A stretch of 64,000 nucleotides of DNA from Fagopyrum homotropicum (GCA_033239125.1 BSWB01000003.1:135073820-135137819), one strand, 5' to 3'. Positions 1-10,643 are shown, counted from the first letter of the stretch. Numbers and translations: made by a program. The notes: generated from the letters alone by a model not told the origin.

Positions 1-175
1 TATAGACTTTTCTTATGTGAGGATGTTCATATTAGATTAGTGTAGTTAGCTGTTCATATTAGATTAGTCTAGACCTTGTTAGTTTAGACGTATTGTTAGT
101 GCTGCATTGATTAGTTGTTTAAGTAGCCTTTAAATATATATATATATAATATAGACTTTTCTTATGTGAGGATGC
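1..175 (+). repeat. Tandem duplication with AT-rich TATA-like tract
   Basis: A stretch of about 25 bases beginning TATAGACTTTTCTTATGTGA occurs at 1-25 and again at 151-175. The second copy is preceded by an alternating AT run at about 130-149 that could serve as a TATA box. The first copy is cut by the window edge, so the unit length (about 150 bp) is an estimate. It lies in the LTR of R1 and may duplicate the transcription start region. Confidence 0.5.
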
Positions 176-1212
176 GTGCTTGAAGCGGTGCTTGAAGCGA
201 TAACTAGTTTAGTAAACGTTAGTTATGTTGGTGAACGGTCGAGGTTAACCCTTATTAGTATCTTGAAGCTTTCCGGACCTAGGGATGATACCGTCTTTTA
301 CACCAATATAGGGTTAGTTGGGCTCTTTCTTAAACAACCTCGTGAACTTAGAAGTTAATGACCTTCTAAGTGGTGGATGTGTTTTTGATCCAATTTGTTC
401 CTTCCATTATCAGGTTGTTGAGTTGTTGATCTTGCGGAATCAAGTAGTAGCATTGTTTCGGGATTTTGACTTGATTCAGGTAAGTCCACGGACTTACTTA
501 GCTGGCTTCTTGTATGAGTGTAATGTGTATGAGTGGTGTTTGTTAGTTATGATAAACAACGAAACCGGATTAGGCCGACTTTATTATTTACGTAATTAAC
601 CCAAGTGTATGATAACGGGTCGTGACATCATCTGCCTAGCTCTTGCGAGAGTCTAGGAGGTTCCCTGCGACCAGCCCAGTCCGGTAGACGGTCAAATGCA
701 TTAGTACCATTCCGCGTTGGTAAACGGGGACATGGGCGAGGTTTGGGAATCCCTCGTGTCATAAAATAAGTATCATTAGTAATAACCTATCACCTAATTA
801 AAGATAATAAAAGGATTGAGTGTTGCATGTTGATTGTGTATATTGTGTGTTTGTGCTTTTACCTTTATACTTATGCATAGAATGTTAGCTAACGGTTTTA
901 TACCGCTTGTAGATGCCTTGCACGTTAAGACAATTGTAGAGAGATCCGGAGGGAATGGTCAGCCGGGTCCACGTACTCATTTAGTTGGGGACGGGAATGT
1001 CTTATGTTCTTCATATATGTCGTTTTGGTACCTTTGCTTTGTAATGCTGATACATATTCTTCATGTATATATTGTTTAAAGTTTTCAAATGTTTTAAATA
1101 CTTTTGTGCCTTATTGTAAGATCCAAGTTAAATTGTTGTCAAACTAAGGTCGGGACCCATTGTGAGGTCCTAACCAGTAGCTCCCCGAGTTCTCAGAATT
1201 TGGGGTGTTACA
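1..1212 (+). mobile_element. R1: 3' part of a chromovirus-type LTR (solo LTR or element end)
   Basis: The segment ends in GGGGTGTTACA at 1212, the usual 3' end of Tekay/Del-type LTRs. The last 60 bases resemble the inner end of the R6 LTR (reverse complement of 21721 onward), including a CCATTGTGAG-type stretch. A dyad GTAAGTCC-AC-GGACTTAC at 480-497 has a counterpart in the R6 LTR near 35462-35481. No tRNA primer site follows 1212, so this is a solo LTR or a 3' LTR whose body lies left of the window. It interrupts the R2 LTR. ORFs inside are short and unconvincing. Start not visible. Confidence 0.6.
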
Positions 1213-1703
1213 GAACCGAGGGGTCCAAAGAAAAGGTGACCAACGAGAGGTCGGAACGAGATTTTTGGAATAAACCCGACGCTCAACACTTCGTGCCTGC
1301 GGGAAAACTGAGACGCGCCTACAGGAAGGTCGATAAACCGCTCAACACCCGCAATAAAAATTCCGGATGTTACATAGCAAGGTCGTAGGAAGCAAGGTGA
1401 CGACTGCAACTCTCAAGGGTTTGAAGAAACGATAGAAAGAAACGGGAAAAGAAGAAAAAGGTGAGAATATATAGAGAAGGGTTGGAAGGATAAAAGGAAG
1501 AGCATCTAGGGTTAGAAAGAGGATAAGGAAACCGGCCCATAAAATAGAATATCGGATATTCTATCTACGGAAGGAAGATAAAACGAACAAAAACATATCC
1601 GGCGCGATCTGTCGTAAATCTGCAATGGCAGATCATCTCAACCGTAGGGGCGGCCTTCTTCACCGCGGGGGTGGTGAAGGCAAAAACTGGGGGTCTTACA
1701 TCA
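1213..1703 (-). repeat. R2: outer part of chromovirus 3' LTR
   Basis: On the minus strand the sequence reads polypurine tract, then TGATGTAAGACCCCC, the same LTR start as in R6 (TGATGTAAGAGCC). About 490 bp of LTR remain before R1 interrupts it at 1212/1213. It carries one dyad-like CCGCCCCTACGG site and a CACCGCGGGGGTGGTG stretch near 1645-1680, related to the motif clusters of R4, R6 and R8. Confidence 0.6.
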
Positions 1704-1717
1704 GATCCCCCTAAAAA
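1704..1717 (-). other. R2 polypurine tract
   Basis: Minus strand CTTTTTAGGGGGATC directly precedes the LTR start TGATGTAAG. The upstream GGGACGAAACTT stretch also occurs at the equivalent place in R6. This is the expected plus-strand primer of a Ty3/gypsy element. Confidence 0.65.
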
Positions 1718-1866
1718 GAAGTTTCGTCCCGAAACTTGCAAAAGCCGAACAATCACATAACAACACATAGAACAAAACAGAACTCGTATATTCCCACTCG
1801 GGGCACGTAACTCAAAACGTTACACAAAAGCGTACGCAACGCAACAAAGGAAAACCAAACAACTGA

Positions 1867-2609
1867 CTATTCTATCGGTGCATCCAGCCCAGCGTAGAAC
1901 TCCGGATAGTACCTATGGATACTATCCTCTATCTCCCAAGTCGCCTCATCAGCTCCTCTCATCGACCACCGAATCTTCATCATCGGTATGTCCTTCGAAC
2001 GTAAGAGTCTCGTACTACGCTGCAAGACAGCTACCGGGTGCTCTACAAAGGTGTGGTCTGGCTCAATCACTATATCCTCATGACTACCGAAGCACCTCGG
2101 GTCTGGTATATACTCCCGTAGCTGAGACACAAGGAAGACTGGGTGAACACCCTCGAGTCTCTGTGGCAACGCAAGTATGTATGCTGCCTCTCCCACTTGC
2201 TCAAGAATCTCGAACGGTCCGACATATCTTGGGCTTAGCTTCCCCTTGACACCGAAACGTCTGACACCTTGGGTCGGGGATACTCTCAACCAAACCTGAG
2301 CTCCAACTTTGAACTCCAGAGGTCTGGGCCTCTTATCTGCATAAGACTTCTGTCGACTCTGCGCTGCTAACATCCGCTTGCGGACTACTGCTATACGAGC
2401 CATGTCATCCTGTATCTGCTCAGGTGCTACACCCTAGCACTACTAGACTCATCCCAACACAACGGTGTACGGCATCTCTGTCCGTATAAAGCCTTGTAAG
2501 GAGCCAACCTTATCGATGCGTGCCAACTATTGTTGTACGAAAACTCCACTAAGGGAAGGTGATCTGGCCACACCTGTCCCTAGTCTAGTATGCACGCTCT
2601 CAACATGTT
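1867..2609 (-). pseudogene. R2 integrase C-terminus with chromodomain (broken)
   Basis: An open stretch of 178 codons (2403-1867) holds the integrase C-terminal barrel (residues near PRPLEFKVGAQVWLRV, then KGKLSPRYVGPFEIL and HPVFLVSQLREY) and ends in a chromodomain-like tail (IRWSMRGADEATWEIEDSI, YPEFY). That combination is diagnostic of Tekay/Del chromoviruses; the chromodomain targets integration to chromatin. Upstream codons to 2609 are still recognisable (FSYNNSWHASI, PYKALYGQRC, WDE) but contain stop codons. R3 cut the gene at 2609, and the remainder of the integrase is not found on the far side because that part of the locus has been lost. The flanking 1718-1866 is 3' untranslated sequence. 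Confidence 0.8.
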
Positions 2610-4324
2610 TGATAACATGTGTTATAGTCTATATTTTGTGACTTGTTTAGACGTTTTATCTTCAATAATCTACATGTATGGATTTATATTATGTGTTTAT
2701 ATTGTTGTTTCATCTACCTTTGCGGGAACCGAGGTCTACACCTAGTTTCATTGTAATCGTAGGTAAATGGCACGTTTTGGACTAAAATGGAGCTATGGAG
2801 CTAAGGAGTCATACGAGCTACATTTTGGAGCTTAAGGAAGAACCCAGGAAGCATGAAATTAATGAAGAAGATTTACTTTGGACCAGATTTGAGAGATTTC
2901 ACATTCAGTTGAAGAGTCACCTCGGTCAGCTACAATACCACCTCGACCGAGGTGACCATGAGGAGCGCCCCGACCGAGGCGGATACCCTGTCGCCGGCGA
3001 GATCATAATTTTTGGCTGAGATCTTTTAATTATGGAAAGAAGATATCTTATATTTTTGGGTTGGATTTCTGGAAGGAAGAAAAGATATTCAACTGATTTA
3101 TTTGGATATATTTTATAGGAAAATATCTTTTAAGATATTATTATCTTTGGAAGATAATTTTCCTATAAAAAGGGTTGGATTTTCCACAAGTTCAACCATG
3201 CTTAGAGGCTGAGAACAATCAGCAATTGAAAGGTTTTCTGGAGTATGAAGGAAGGATTGAAGATCAAGGAAGGAAGGATCCATAGTTTGGAGTTAGCTTT
3301 AGAGGGAGTTTGTAAGACTTTCTTAGATTCCCTTTTTAGTTTATTATCTTGACTGATTTGTGATTGAAGGAACACTGTTTTTTTGTTATTTGATTCAGTT
3401 ATTGAAGCCTTTTTCTTAAGGTTTTCTTGTTCAAATATTCATTCCTTTCTCATGTATTTGATTGTTGTTAACATGATGATTGTTGGCTAAGTTTCTTTTG
3501 CGATTCTAGGTTGTTTAGCTGAAAGTTGTGGGAAAGACAATGATAGAAGGATCTTAATCCCAGCAGGACCCTGAAAGCTCGAGTCTTTATCTTAACCCTA
3601 GAACACCTCGCTCAGTCGATGAACATCTCGAATGAGGTGGAACTTGGCTGACCGAGGTGATCTTCTTTCTGATCCGAAATTGAAGGCTAAAATTTCTAGT
3701 TTGCCAAATCCTATTCTTATTACACCTTTCCTGGTTCAAAGCAAGCCTAGGATGAGACTTACCCGGTGATTCCTTTGCTTGTTTACCCAAGATCATGAGT
3801 GTAGGTAATAAAGGTTTGTCCTTTATTGGGGTTTGAGTGTGCCTTTATCCCATTCTTGAGAGTTCTATTCCCTTGGGTGGTGTGTTGGTTTGAGATTATA
3901 GTTCCTTTCCTTTGTACCTTGAGACTTACCCGGTAATAGGAGCTTCGGTTTGGGATTGTGAGTAGTGAGACTTACCCGGTAATCTATTCCCATCTTAGAA
4001 ACACCTTCCCTTTGCAAACCTCAACTTTATCCGCATTATCCTTTAAGATCTTGAGTCGGAACCACAACTAGATGCATTAATCCCTAGAATCCGCATTTCT
4101 CCTTAATTGACTTTTATATCATCTTTGATTACTTTAATTGCTTTTGGTTAATTGCAATATTTGACTACCAATTATGTGCTTTGTTTCACTAAGTCCTTGA
4201 GATCGACCCCTGGAATTCTTGCTTTTTATTACAATTGACCCGTACACTACGGGTTCGCATATTTGTTCAAGTATACTTCTTGGGTTATAAATTTAAAGCT
4301 TGCACACACCTTTTGGAGCGAACA
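2610..4324 (+). repeat. R3 5' LTR (1,715 bp)
   Basis: It starts TGATAACATG and ends GAGCGAACA. It aligns throughout with the R5 LTR (reverse strand) and with the R9 LTRs, and keeps about 430 bp that the R9 5' LTR has lost. It contains a TATA box at 3163-3172 and two clusters of the ACCTCGACCGAGGT motif (about 2930-2985 and 3602-3660). It also has several ACTTACCCGGTAAT-type repeats at about 3758-3980. Confidence 0.85.
3163..3172 (+). promoter_or_regulatory. LTR TATA box (R3)
   Basis: CTATAAAAAG lies in the middle of the LTR. The identical string is at 41918-41927 in the R9 LTR and at the matching place in R10. Transcription should start about 30 bp downstream. Confidence 0.6.
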
Positions 4325-4332
4325 AGTTTTTT

Positions 4333-4350
4333 TGGCGTCGTTGCCGGGGA
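4333..4350 (+). other. R3 primer-binding site, tRNA-Asp type
   Basis: TGGCGTCGTTGCCGGGGA lies 8 bp after the LTR. It matches the complement of the plant tRNA-Asp 3' end (as seen perfectly in R4 and R7) with one C-to-T change. It marks where minus-strand DNA synthesis starts. Confidence 0.8.
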
Positions 4351-4454
4351 CTTGTTCTAGACCGAGCCGGTTGCGGTTATCTTTTGGGGCAATTGCCCTT
4401 GTTGCTACTAACCACTCTACTTGAGTGTTTTCGCAAGATCTTTTTCTTAGGTTT

Positions 4455-5400
4455 ATGCGAAGAACCAGTGCTGGGAAGGAAATCGTTCCTTACAATCCCG
4501 AACAAGAAAAGACATACAAATGACGCTTGAAAGAAGTTAAGATGGCCAATCAAGGAGATCGTGATCTTGAGGCCGAATTGAAGGAGGCGCTGGAACAGCT
4601 ACGCCTCAATAGGGAAGAACTGCGACGAGAGAAGGAAGAAACTCGCGCAAGAACGGAAGCAATCGAAGCAGATATGGCGGCTCTAAGAGACTAGTTTCTG
4701 CCTCGACCGATCCTAGATCCTCGACCGAGGCAGGACTCAGCTCCAGATGCCCCGGCCGAGATACATCCACTTCGGATGCCTGTCCGAGATGTTCTATTTG
4801 CCGGAATTCCAATAACCCTAGGACAACGGATGGACCCTAACCAGGAATTGAGGCGTCCAGGAGTCAACCTAGGCGACCTAGCTGAGCATAATTACTAACT
4901 TCGACCGTAAGTTCTATCCATGATCCGCCAATGCCAGTTTGGAGGTTTAGAGAGGGAGTCTTCGCATCAGCATTTGCAAAACTACGAGATTCTAATGGAG
5001 ACCTTGAGACCTTCAAGGCTGGAAAACAATAACTACAAGCTAAGGCCTTTTTACTTTTCTTCGAAAGACAGGGCGCTTACTTAGTATCAATCTCTTCCAC
5101 CCGGAAAGATCAACACTTGGGAAGAGATGACAATGGAGTTTCTAACAAAATTCTTTCCCCCCTCCAAGACCGCTAAAATGAGAGGAAAGATTAATGCATT
5201 CATCATGAAGGACAAAGAGAGTTTGTCCAAATCATGGGAGAGATTCAAAGATGTTCTATTGGATTGCCCACATCATGGGATTCCAAAGATAGAATTGCTG
5301 GATATATACTTTAAGGGATTGGATGGAGCTACTCAATTCAATCTTCAAATACTTTCCGCCGGCACATTCATGGATATACCGATAGATGAAGCTTGGGAGT
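4455..5400 (+). pseudogene. gag: R3 gag, first part (broken)
   Basis: The ATG at 4455 starts MRRTSAGKEIVPY, matching the R9 gag start. A stop falls at about codon 23, followed by the coiled-coil-like charged stretch ANQGDRDLEAELKEALEQLR. A TAG after ALRD sits at the same codon as in R9. The capsid part is recognisable (KFFPPSKTAKMRGKINAF, KSWERFKDVLLDCPHHGIPK, FKGLDGATQFNLQ). R4 inserts at 5400 inside the DEAWEF stretch. Gag forms the virus-like particle and packages RNA. The second half is at 12174-12609. Confidence 0.8.
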
Positions 5401-6529
5401 TGATAGGTGATGGAATCACTATCATTTAGGGTATTTTTTAGAGTCTTTTTATTGAATTTGTGTCGGTTTATGCTACTAACTCCTTGGTCCAGAAGAAGAA
5501 GACTAAAAGAAGCTAAGGAAGGAGTTATAAGTACTTAGGAGTGAAGATCGATCACGAAGCAAAGCTTCTGTTGTCTCACCGCCCCAACGGGCCCTTGCAG
5601 CCGCCCCGGCGAGTGAAGCTTTCCACCGGAGCGCTCCCTATGTCTTTGCCAGCGCCTGCCATGAAGTATGTCACCGCCCATGCGCCACTCCTTGGCGCTC
5701 CTGCGGTGATCTGCCCTGAAGAGACGAAGACCAGCTTCCCTGCGCCTTCCACCGTGCCTCAACATGGGAACTGGAAGACGAATAGGCTGTGTCACCGCCC
5801 CTGCGCTAACATAGGGACGCCCCTGCGGTTTAGCATCAGAAACGCAAAGAAGACGAAGGGTCAAACGTTGAAGAGCATTGAAGATCCGCCCCAGCGGAAT
5901 TGCTTAGCCGCCTCAGCGGCCTTGAAGAAGATTAACCGATACTACCTAAACCGCCCCTACGGTTCCTGAAGGCCGCCCTTGCGGTTTAACGCCAGAAGCG
6001 TTACTCCGGCTGTTTACACCACCTTTAAGTAATAACGGGTTGTAATTACTTAAAGAAAAGGAACACAAATATAAAGATAAGTTTAACGGTTTCAATCTTC
6101 TCTTTATATCCCTTAGTCTTTGTTTGAAAGCTAACTTGTTATTTGTTCTTGTAGGTTTACGGAACACTAACGTGTTAAGTTGTGTTGATGCCGGTTGGCA
6201 CAACACATATATATAATCGAGACGGGAGATTACTTAAAAACTTGTAAAAGGAACACACCAAAGTAGCAATTGCATGCTTAGAATCAACCTAGTGTAGATT
6301 CTCCCATCATTGTCTTACTTGTCGCGTTAATCGTTTTCTTAAGTTTTTGTGTGCATCAATTCAACCAAAACCCCACCTTTTGTTACTTGTTACTATAATC
6401 GATAATTGCATCTAAAACACCTTAACTCTCTTGGGTTCGACCCTTACTTATCCACTATACTTGTTCTTAGTGCTAAGTCGGGATTTACTTTTGATTGGGT
6501 ATAGACGACCATAGAAATACCTTCAGTCA
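5401..6529 (+). repeat. R4 5' LTR (1,129 bp, internally deleted)
   Basis: It starts TGATAGGTGATGG and ends CAGTCA. Compared with its 3' LTR (1,530 bp) it lacks 378 bp between the CTTTA at about 6030 and the next CTTTA, that is 11293-11670 of the 3' LTR, and one 22-bp repeat unit. The lost part holds the TATA box. Many CCGCCCCTGCGG-type sites lie at 5575-6000. Confidence 0.85.
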
Positions 6530-6534
6530 AATCT

Positions 6535-6552
6535 TGGCGCCGTTGCCGGGGA
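6535..6552 (+). other. R4 primer-binding site, tRNA-Asp
   Basis: TGGCGCCGTTGCCGGGGA, 5 bp after the LTR, is a perfect 18-nt complement of the plant tRNA-Asp 3' end including CCA. Confidence 0.9.
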
Positions 6553-6600
6553 GTTTTATTGTTTTATTGTTATTATTGATTATTGGTTTGAACCATTTTT

Positions 6601-7890
6601 ATGGTTGAAACCCGTGTTACTAACCCAAATCTTGCTACTTTTGATCCAGAAATTGAGAGGACGCACATCCGGCAACGAAGACAACAACAACGTCAACAAG
6701 AGATGACTGACCGTACTCTTCGTCAACTTACGCAGCCCACCTTGGCTCAAAACCCTCTCGCGGTCACTATACCAGCATTAGGGGAAGGAGTAAATTTTGA
6801 TCTCAAACCAGGCCTCATTCACTTGCTTCCATACTTCCATGGGCTGAGTGGTGAAGACCCCATCAAGCATCTTGGGAAGTTCCATACCGTGTGTATGAGC
6901 ATGAAGCCGGCCAACATTACCGAAGAACAAATCAAGATGAGGGCATTCGGTTTCACACTCAAAGATTCTGCGGATGATTGGTATTACCACCTTCCATCCG
7001 GGAGTATCGACACTTGGGAGAACCTTCACAAGGCATTTTTAGAGAAATACTTTCCAGCCAAGAAGGCCAATAGCTTGAAGAAAGCTATAAGCAATATCGA
7101 GCAAGAGGCAAATGAAACTCTCTACGAGTACTTCGAGAGGTTTGCACGTCTCTGATCCAGCTGTCCTTTTCATGGATATTCAACTCAAGATCTAGTCTTG
7201 TACTTGTACAATGACTTCCTAGACAATGAAAGGAGGATCATTGATGCAACTTGCGGAGGTAATATTCTTAACTCTACTCCTGATCTTGCTTTGGAAAAGA
7301 TACAGGAACTAGCGGAAGGGACTCGGAACTTTGGAAGGACCCTGGCTAAGAAAGGAGTTAATGCTGTGAGTTCCGGAAAGAGCGAGATTTCCACCGAGCT
7401 CGCGGAATTGAAGGAAATGGTGAAGAGACTAACACTTATGGGAACCCCACAACAACTAAAAGCATGTGGTGTATGTGCCGACCCATACCATCCAACGGAC
7501 ATGTGTCCACAAGTCCAAGATGACGATGCTGAGGTGAACGCAATGAGTTATGGACAACCACAACAGCAAAGGCCTAGGAATGATCCATATGCACAGAATT
7601 TCATGCCAAACTGGCGTGACCAACAGAACTTTCGTTGGAGGGATCAACAAAATCAACAACAGCAGCCCCGTCATGGTAAGTACCAAACAACTAAAGATAT
7701 GTTGCAGGTTTTGACTAAACACTTTGCTACTCATGTCCAAACAACATAATCTAGCATCAAGAATCTTGAAAAATAGGTTGGTCAAATGGCGGAAGCCATT
7801 ACAAGAATTGAAACTAGGGCCTCCTGTGGATTACCTTCTCAAACGGTTATAAACCCAAAGGTGATGCTGGAAGAGGCTAAATCATAGAGG
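6601..7890 (+). pseudogene. gag: R4 gag with CCHC zinc knuckle (one internal stop, truncated 3' end)
   Basis: The ATG at 6601 opens MVETRVTNPNLATFDPEIE. The capsid domain follows (about residues 60-185: DPIKHLGKFHTVCMSM, DDWYYHLPSGSIDTWENL, KAFLEKYFPAKKANSLKK, ETLYEYFERFARL). A TGA at 7153 replaces the arginine codon CGA seen in R8. The frame then stays open to 7749 and includes a zinc knuckle CGVCADPYHPTDMC (C-x2-C-x4-H-x4-C, near residue 295), which binds genomic RNA, then a Gln/Arg-rich tail. Residual homology with stops runs to about 7890, after which pol is missing. Unlike R3, R7, R9 and R10, this gag has a classic knuckle rather than an Asn-rich linker. Confidence 0.85.
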
Positions 7891-7934
7891 AAGGGTCCCT
7901 AAATCGAGCCAACGACGTAAAACAAAAGCGCTGC

Positions 7935-7950
7935 TCGGGAGGCAACCCGA
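7935..7950 (+). other. Post-pol hairpin (R4), stem TCGGG/CCCGA
   Basis: TCGGG-AGGCAA-CCCGA sits where pol would end. The homologous site in R5, R9 and R10 is TTGGG-AGGMAA-CCCAA, so the second base pair has changed from T-A to C-G on both sides. The preceding AAGCGCT is shared with R7 and R9. This supports an RNA structure between pol and ORF3. Confidence 0.6.
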
Positions 7951-8686
7951 AGAAATAAGAAGAGGAGTTTCTGTCAAGAAAACCGCCCCTGCGGCTATGA
8001 GTCCGCCCCTGCGGTGACACCCATGGCCAGCACCGCCCCCGGCGGTTGGCCAACGTCTGCTCACGGTCACCGCCCCCGCGGTGACATCTCTACGCCCCTG
8101 CAGCGGCCACCCTTGACACACATCCTCAGCTCCGCCCCCGGCGCTGAGGCTACGTACCCCCTCTTCCTTGTCACCGCCCCGCGGTGACATCTCTACGCCC
8201 CTGTGGCGGCCACCCTTGACACACATCCTCAGCTCCGCCCCCGGCGCTAAGGCTGCGTACCCCCTCTTCCTTGTCACCGCCCCTGCGCTGACAAACGCCG
8301 CCCATGCGGTTCTGTTAAGGAAAGAAAAAAATACACTTCCCAAAAATAACCTACATCTTCCGCCCTCTTCACTCCCTCTCCATTCATTCTTCGAAACCTA
8401 GCCGCCTTACCTCCCACGCCCTTGCGCCCTCTGGAAGCTCTCGCACCGCCCTGTCCAGACGCTGTTGCGTCACCTCCGGCAATCTAGTGTCACCACACCC
8501 TTTGCGACACCAACCCTTTCCCCCACCTTCACATAAACACCACCTCGACCCTCTCACTTGCTTCCGCCCCCGCATCGTGCCATACCTGCGCCTGCTTCAG
8601 CCGCTCCTGCGGAAATCACGACAGTAGGTTCGACTCTTGATCAATTTCTGAACTTTCTAACTCCTTTGCTTGATTAATTGCAAGAG
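7951..8686 (+). other. R4 ORF3 leader with CCGCCCCTGCGG motif cluster
   Basis: No convincing gene; the ORFs here are shadows of GC-rich repeats. Tandem-like units of roughly 70-120 bp carry CCGCCCC...GCGG sites (about 7980-8310). One unit spanning CGCCCC...GGCCACCCTTGACACACATCCTCAG is directly repeated near 8090-8180 and 8195-8280. More sites lie at 8400-8600. The same motif fills the R4 and R8 LTRs. Confidence 0.6.
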
Positions 8687-10027
8687 ATGGAGAATCAGAA
8701 GAAATACAAGTTGTCGGAAGGTGAGAAGGATCGGTATAGGATTGCTCAAAGATGGGAAGTGTATGCAACTCGGTTCCTAGACGTTCCCACCTTAGAAAAT
8801 CTGGGCATGTTAGAGAGTATGCAAGAATTTCTCAACAATGCCGGGCTAGAAGATTTTTTGATAAGAAGTGCTCCAACTCACCCCGACCTCAGCCGCCAAT
8901 TCATCGCTACATTCAAAATGGAGACGGGGGACCACTTATGTGTTGGACTCTCATTCAAGTACAACACAAAGAAGTACACATTGGATTACACCCAACTGCA
9001 GGAGGCATTAAGGGTGACTATATTAGCTTCTGATGACTGGTGGGAACCCATTCCGACGCCTGATTTGCTGGAGTTTTGGCAGGCCGCCACTAGGTCGGAG
9101 TTTCATGTAGGGGGTGAGTATTCCAACAAATTCACTCACCCCTGTTTGAGGCTTATCTCAAAGATCTTCATGAGTCTCTTCTGTGGACACAAGGAGGAGA
9201 ATAAGGTCACTCTCAAGGACCTTCCATTGCTATACGCTTGCCTCTCCACGAACGATTGGGTACCAGATTGGGCATATCTCTTCCTTACCACTCTAAAGCG
9301 AATCAGGAAGAATGAGCCTCGCGACATCATGGGAGGTGGGATAATATCCTTATTGGCTGCATAGGTGATGGATCTTCCTGCATTGGAAGAAGGTTTGGAG
9401 GCGCCACTATACACTGAAGGTTTGTTGAGGAGATGCAGGCTCCTCAGGAGAGACGGGGGACATCGTTTTTGGATCTCACTTGCAGATGGGAGTCACATCA
9501 CATATCTACCCCGACGACTTCCATTGGGAGACGAGCTCTCCGATCTGTATGTAACAACTGACCCAGTTCCTTCGAGACGGCCTCAGGTCGATATTGTTGG
9601 GAGGTATGCAGCAGGCTCCAGCCGGAGCCACACCACTAATGAGGAGATGCCAACGGCAGCACACGACAGGCAGACCATGGAGAGTCTACAGGCTCAAATG
9701 GTGGCTTTGGCTACACAACACCACGTATGACAGACCGAGTACCAGCTGTCCATGCTTGAGCAGCAGCAGGCGTGGCAGTCCAGCTTCGCCTCCTCTATGA
9801 CCACTCACTTCGATCGCCGTCAAGATGCTTGGCAGGCGGCTCGTCAGCAGTAGTTGGAGTCTCAACAGCTGGCTTGGCAAGCCAGCTATGAGACTTCATT
9901 TAGAGAGAGGATGGAGGTTCAGGAGGGCCACATTGACACACTCTACCGCCGGCAGGAGCACTTCTTCAAGAATTTCCCGTACCCACCGGAGCAGGGTCCG
10001 GATGGTCCAGCTGGACCATCCCACTGA
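8687..10027 (+). pseudogene. R4 ORF3, ATHILA ORF-1-like (three in-frame stops)
   Basis: The ATG at 8687 starts MENQKKYKLSEGEKDRYRI; 447 codons lead to TGA at 10025. Three in-frame stops (TAG 9362, TGA 9728, TAG 9851) interrupt an otherwise unbroken frame, so this is a recently decayed gene. The core (RFLDVPTLENLGM, FLNNAGLEDFLI, FIATFKMETGDHLCVGLSFKY) aligns with ORF3 of R5, R7 and R10 and, from memory, resembles the ATHILA ORF-1 family (PF03078), whose function is unknown. The C-terminal third is Gln/Trp-rich and coiled-coil-like (QDAWQAARQ, SQQLAWQASYE), ending in a Pro/Gly tail. No hydrophobic membrane segment is visible, so an envelope role is not supported. Confidence 0.7.
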
Positions 10028-10075
10028 GGGGTACACTTCTCTTCCCTTTCCCCACATTTATCTTTGCTTCATTTC

Positions 10076-10109
10076 CACTTTGAGGACAAAGTGTACTTCA
10101 AGTATGAGG
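10076..10109 (+). other. R4 internal hairpin plus PPT-like module
   Basis: CACTTTG-AGGA-CAAAGTG (7-bp stem) is followed after 6 nt by AAGTATGAGG. It copies the layout of the true polypurine tract at 10603-10641 but lies just after ORF3. Confidence 0.65.
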
Positions 10110-10602
10110 GAGGGACATATCATTGCTTGTATAGTTTCATTGAGTTGTTTGTTCTTGCATTTTAAATTCAGTTTGATATTCAGTAAAAAAAAAGCCAAAG
10201 AAATGAAAAGAGGCATGGAATCCTTGGATAAAACCAAAAACCCGAAAGGGCGGTTTAGGTAAAAAGAAGGTAGTCCGACCAACCTTAGGTTGGTGCAAAA
10301 TTGGACTTGAGGGATTTGAGTTCAAGTGAGAAAAGAAGAAGAGTGGCAAGGTGAAAACCCAAAAGGGCGCCTTGTCAAAATGAGCGACACCGAGTGTAGG
10401 TTTTCCTTCCAGTGTTTGACGACATAAGAAGGTTGTCCAGGTAGGTCACTCTTGGAGCGATAAGGATGGTAGTATTTCTTTTTCTCACATTTCCTCTCTT
10501 TTCCTTCTTTCCTTCTTTCTTTCATGGTTTTTCTCTTGTTTTCATTATCTTTTCTACTTGCTCATGCTTCCTGAGGCCTTTGAGTCTAGTTGCTGTCATT
10601 TG
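10110..10602 (+). other. R4 3' untranslated region
   Basis: No gene. It holds short dyads (ACCAACCTTAGGTTGGT near 10278), two AAAGGGCG-containing stretches and a pyrimidine-rich run (10475-10560). The conserved block of about 170 nt found in R5, R7, R9 and R10 is not visible here. Confidence 0.5.
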
Positions 10603-10641
10603 TTTTACTCGGGACGAGTAAAAGGTCTAAGTATGGGGGAG
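10603..10641 (+). other. R4 polypurine tract with upstream hairpin
   Basis: TTTTACTCG-GGA-CGAGTAAAA (9-bp perfect stem), then GGTCT, then AAGTATGGGGGAG, ending just before the 3' LTR at 10644. The GGGG ends 5 nt before the LTR, as in R5, R7, R9 and R10. Confidence 0.8.
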
Positions 10642-10643
10642 TT

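Noticed and set aside
476..500. Terminator or splice donor at the GTAAGTCC dyad in R1
   Set aside because: A GTAAGT donor is possible, but no matching acceptor or transcript can be shown; recorded only as a dyad shared with R6.
2605..2609. Confirmed target duplication for R3
   Set aside because: Only the left copy (ATGTT) is visible; the right end of R3 is missing, so it cannot be verified.
8034..8310. Possible CRISPR-like or satellite array
   Set aside because: Units are irregular, spacers are not unique fixed-length sequences, and the context is a plant retrotransposon leader.
7882..8343. Minus-strand 153-codon ORF rich in Gly/Arg
   Set aside because: It spans GC-rich tandem repeats of the R4 leader, has no homology to other elements, and runs against the element's transcription.
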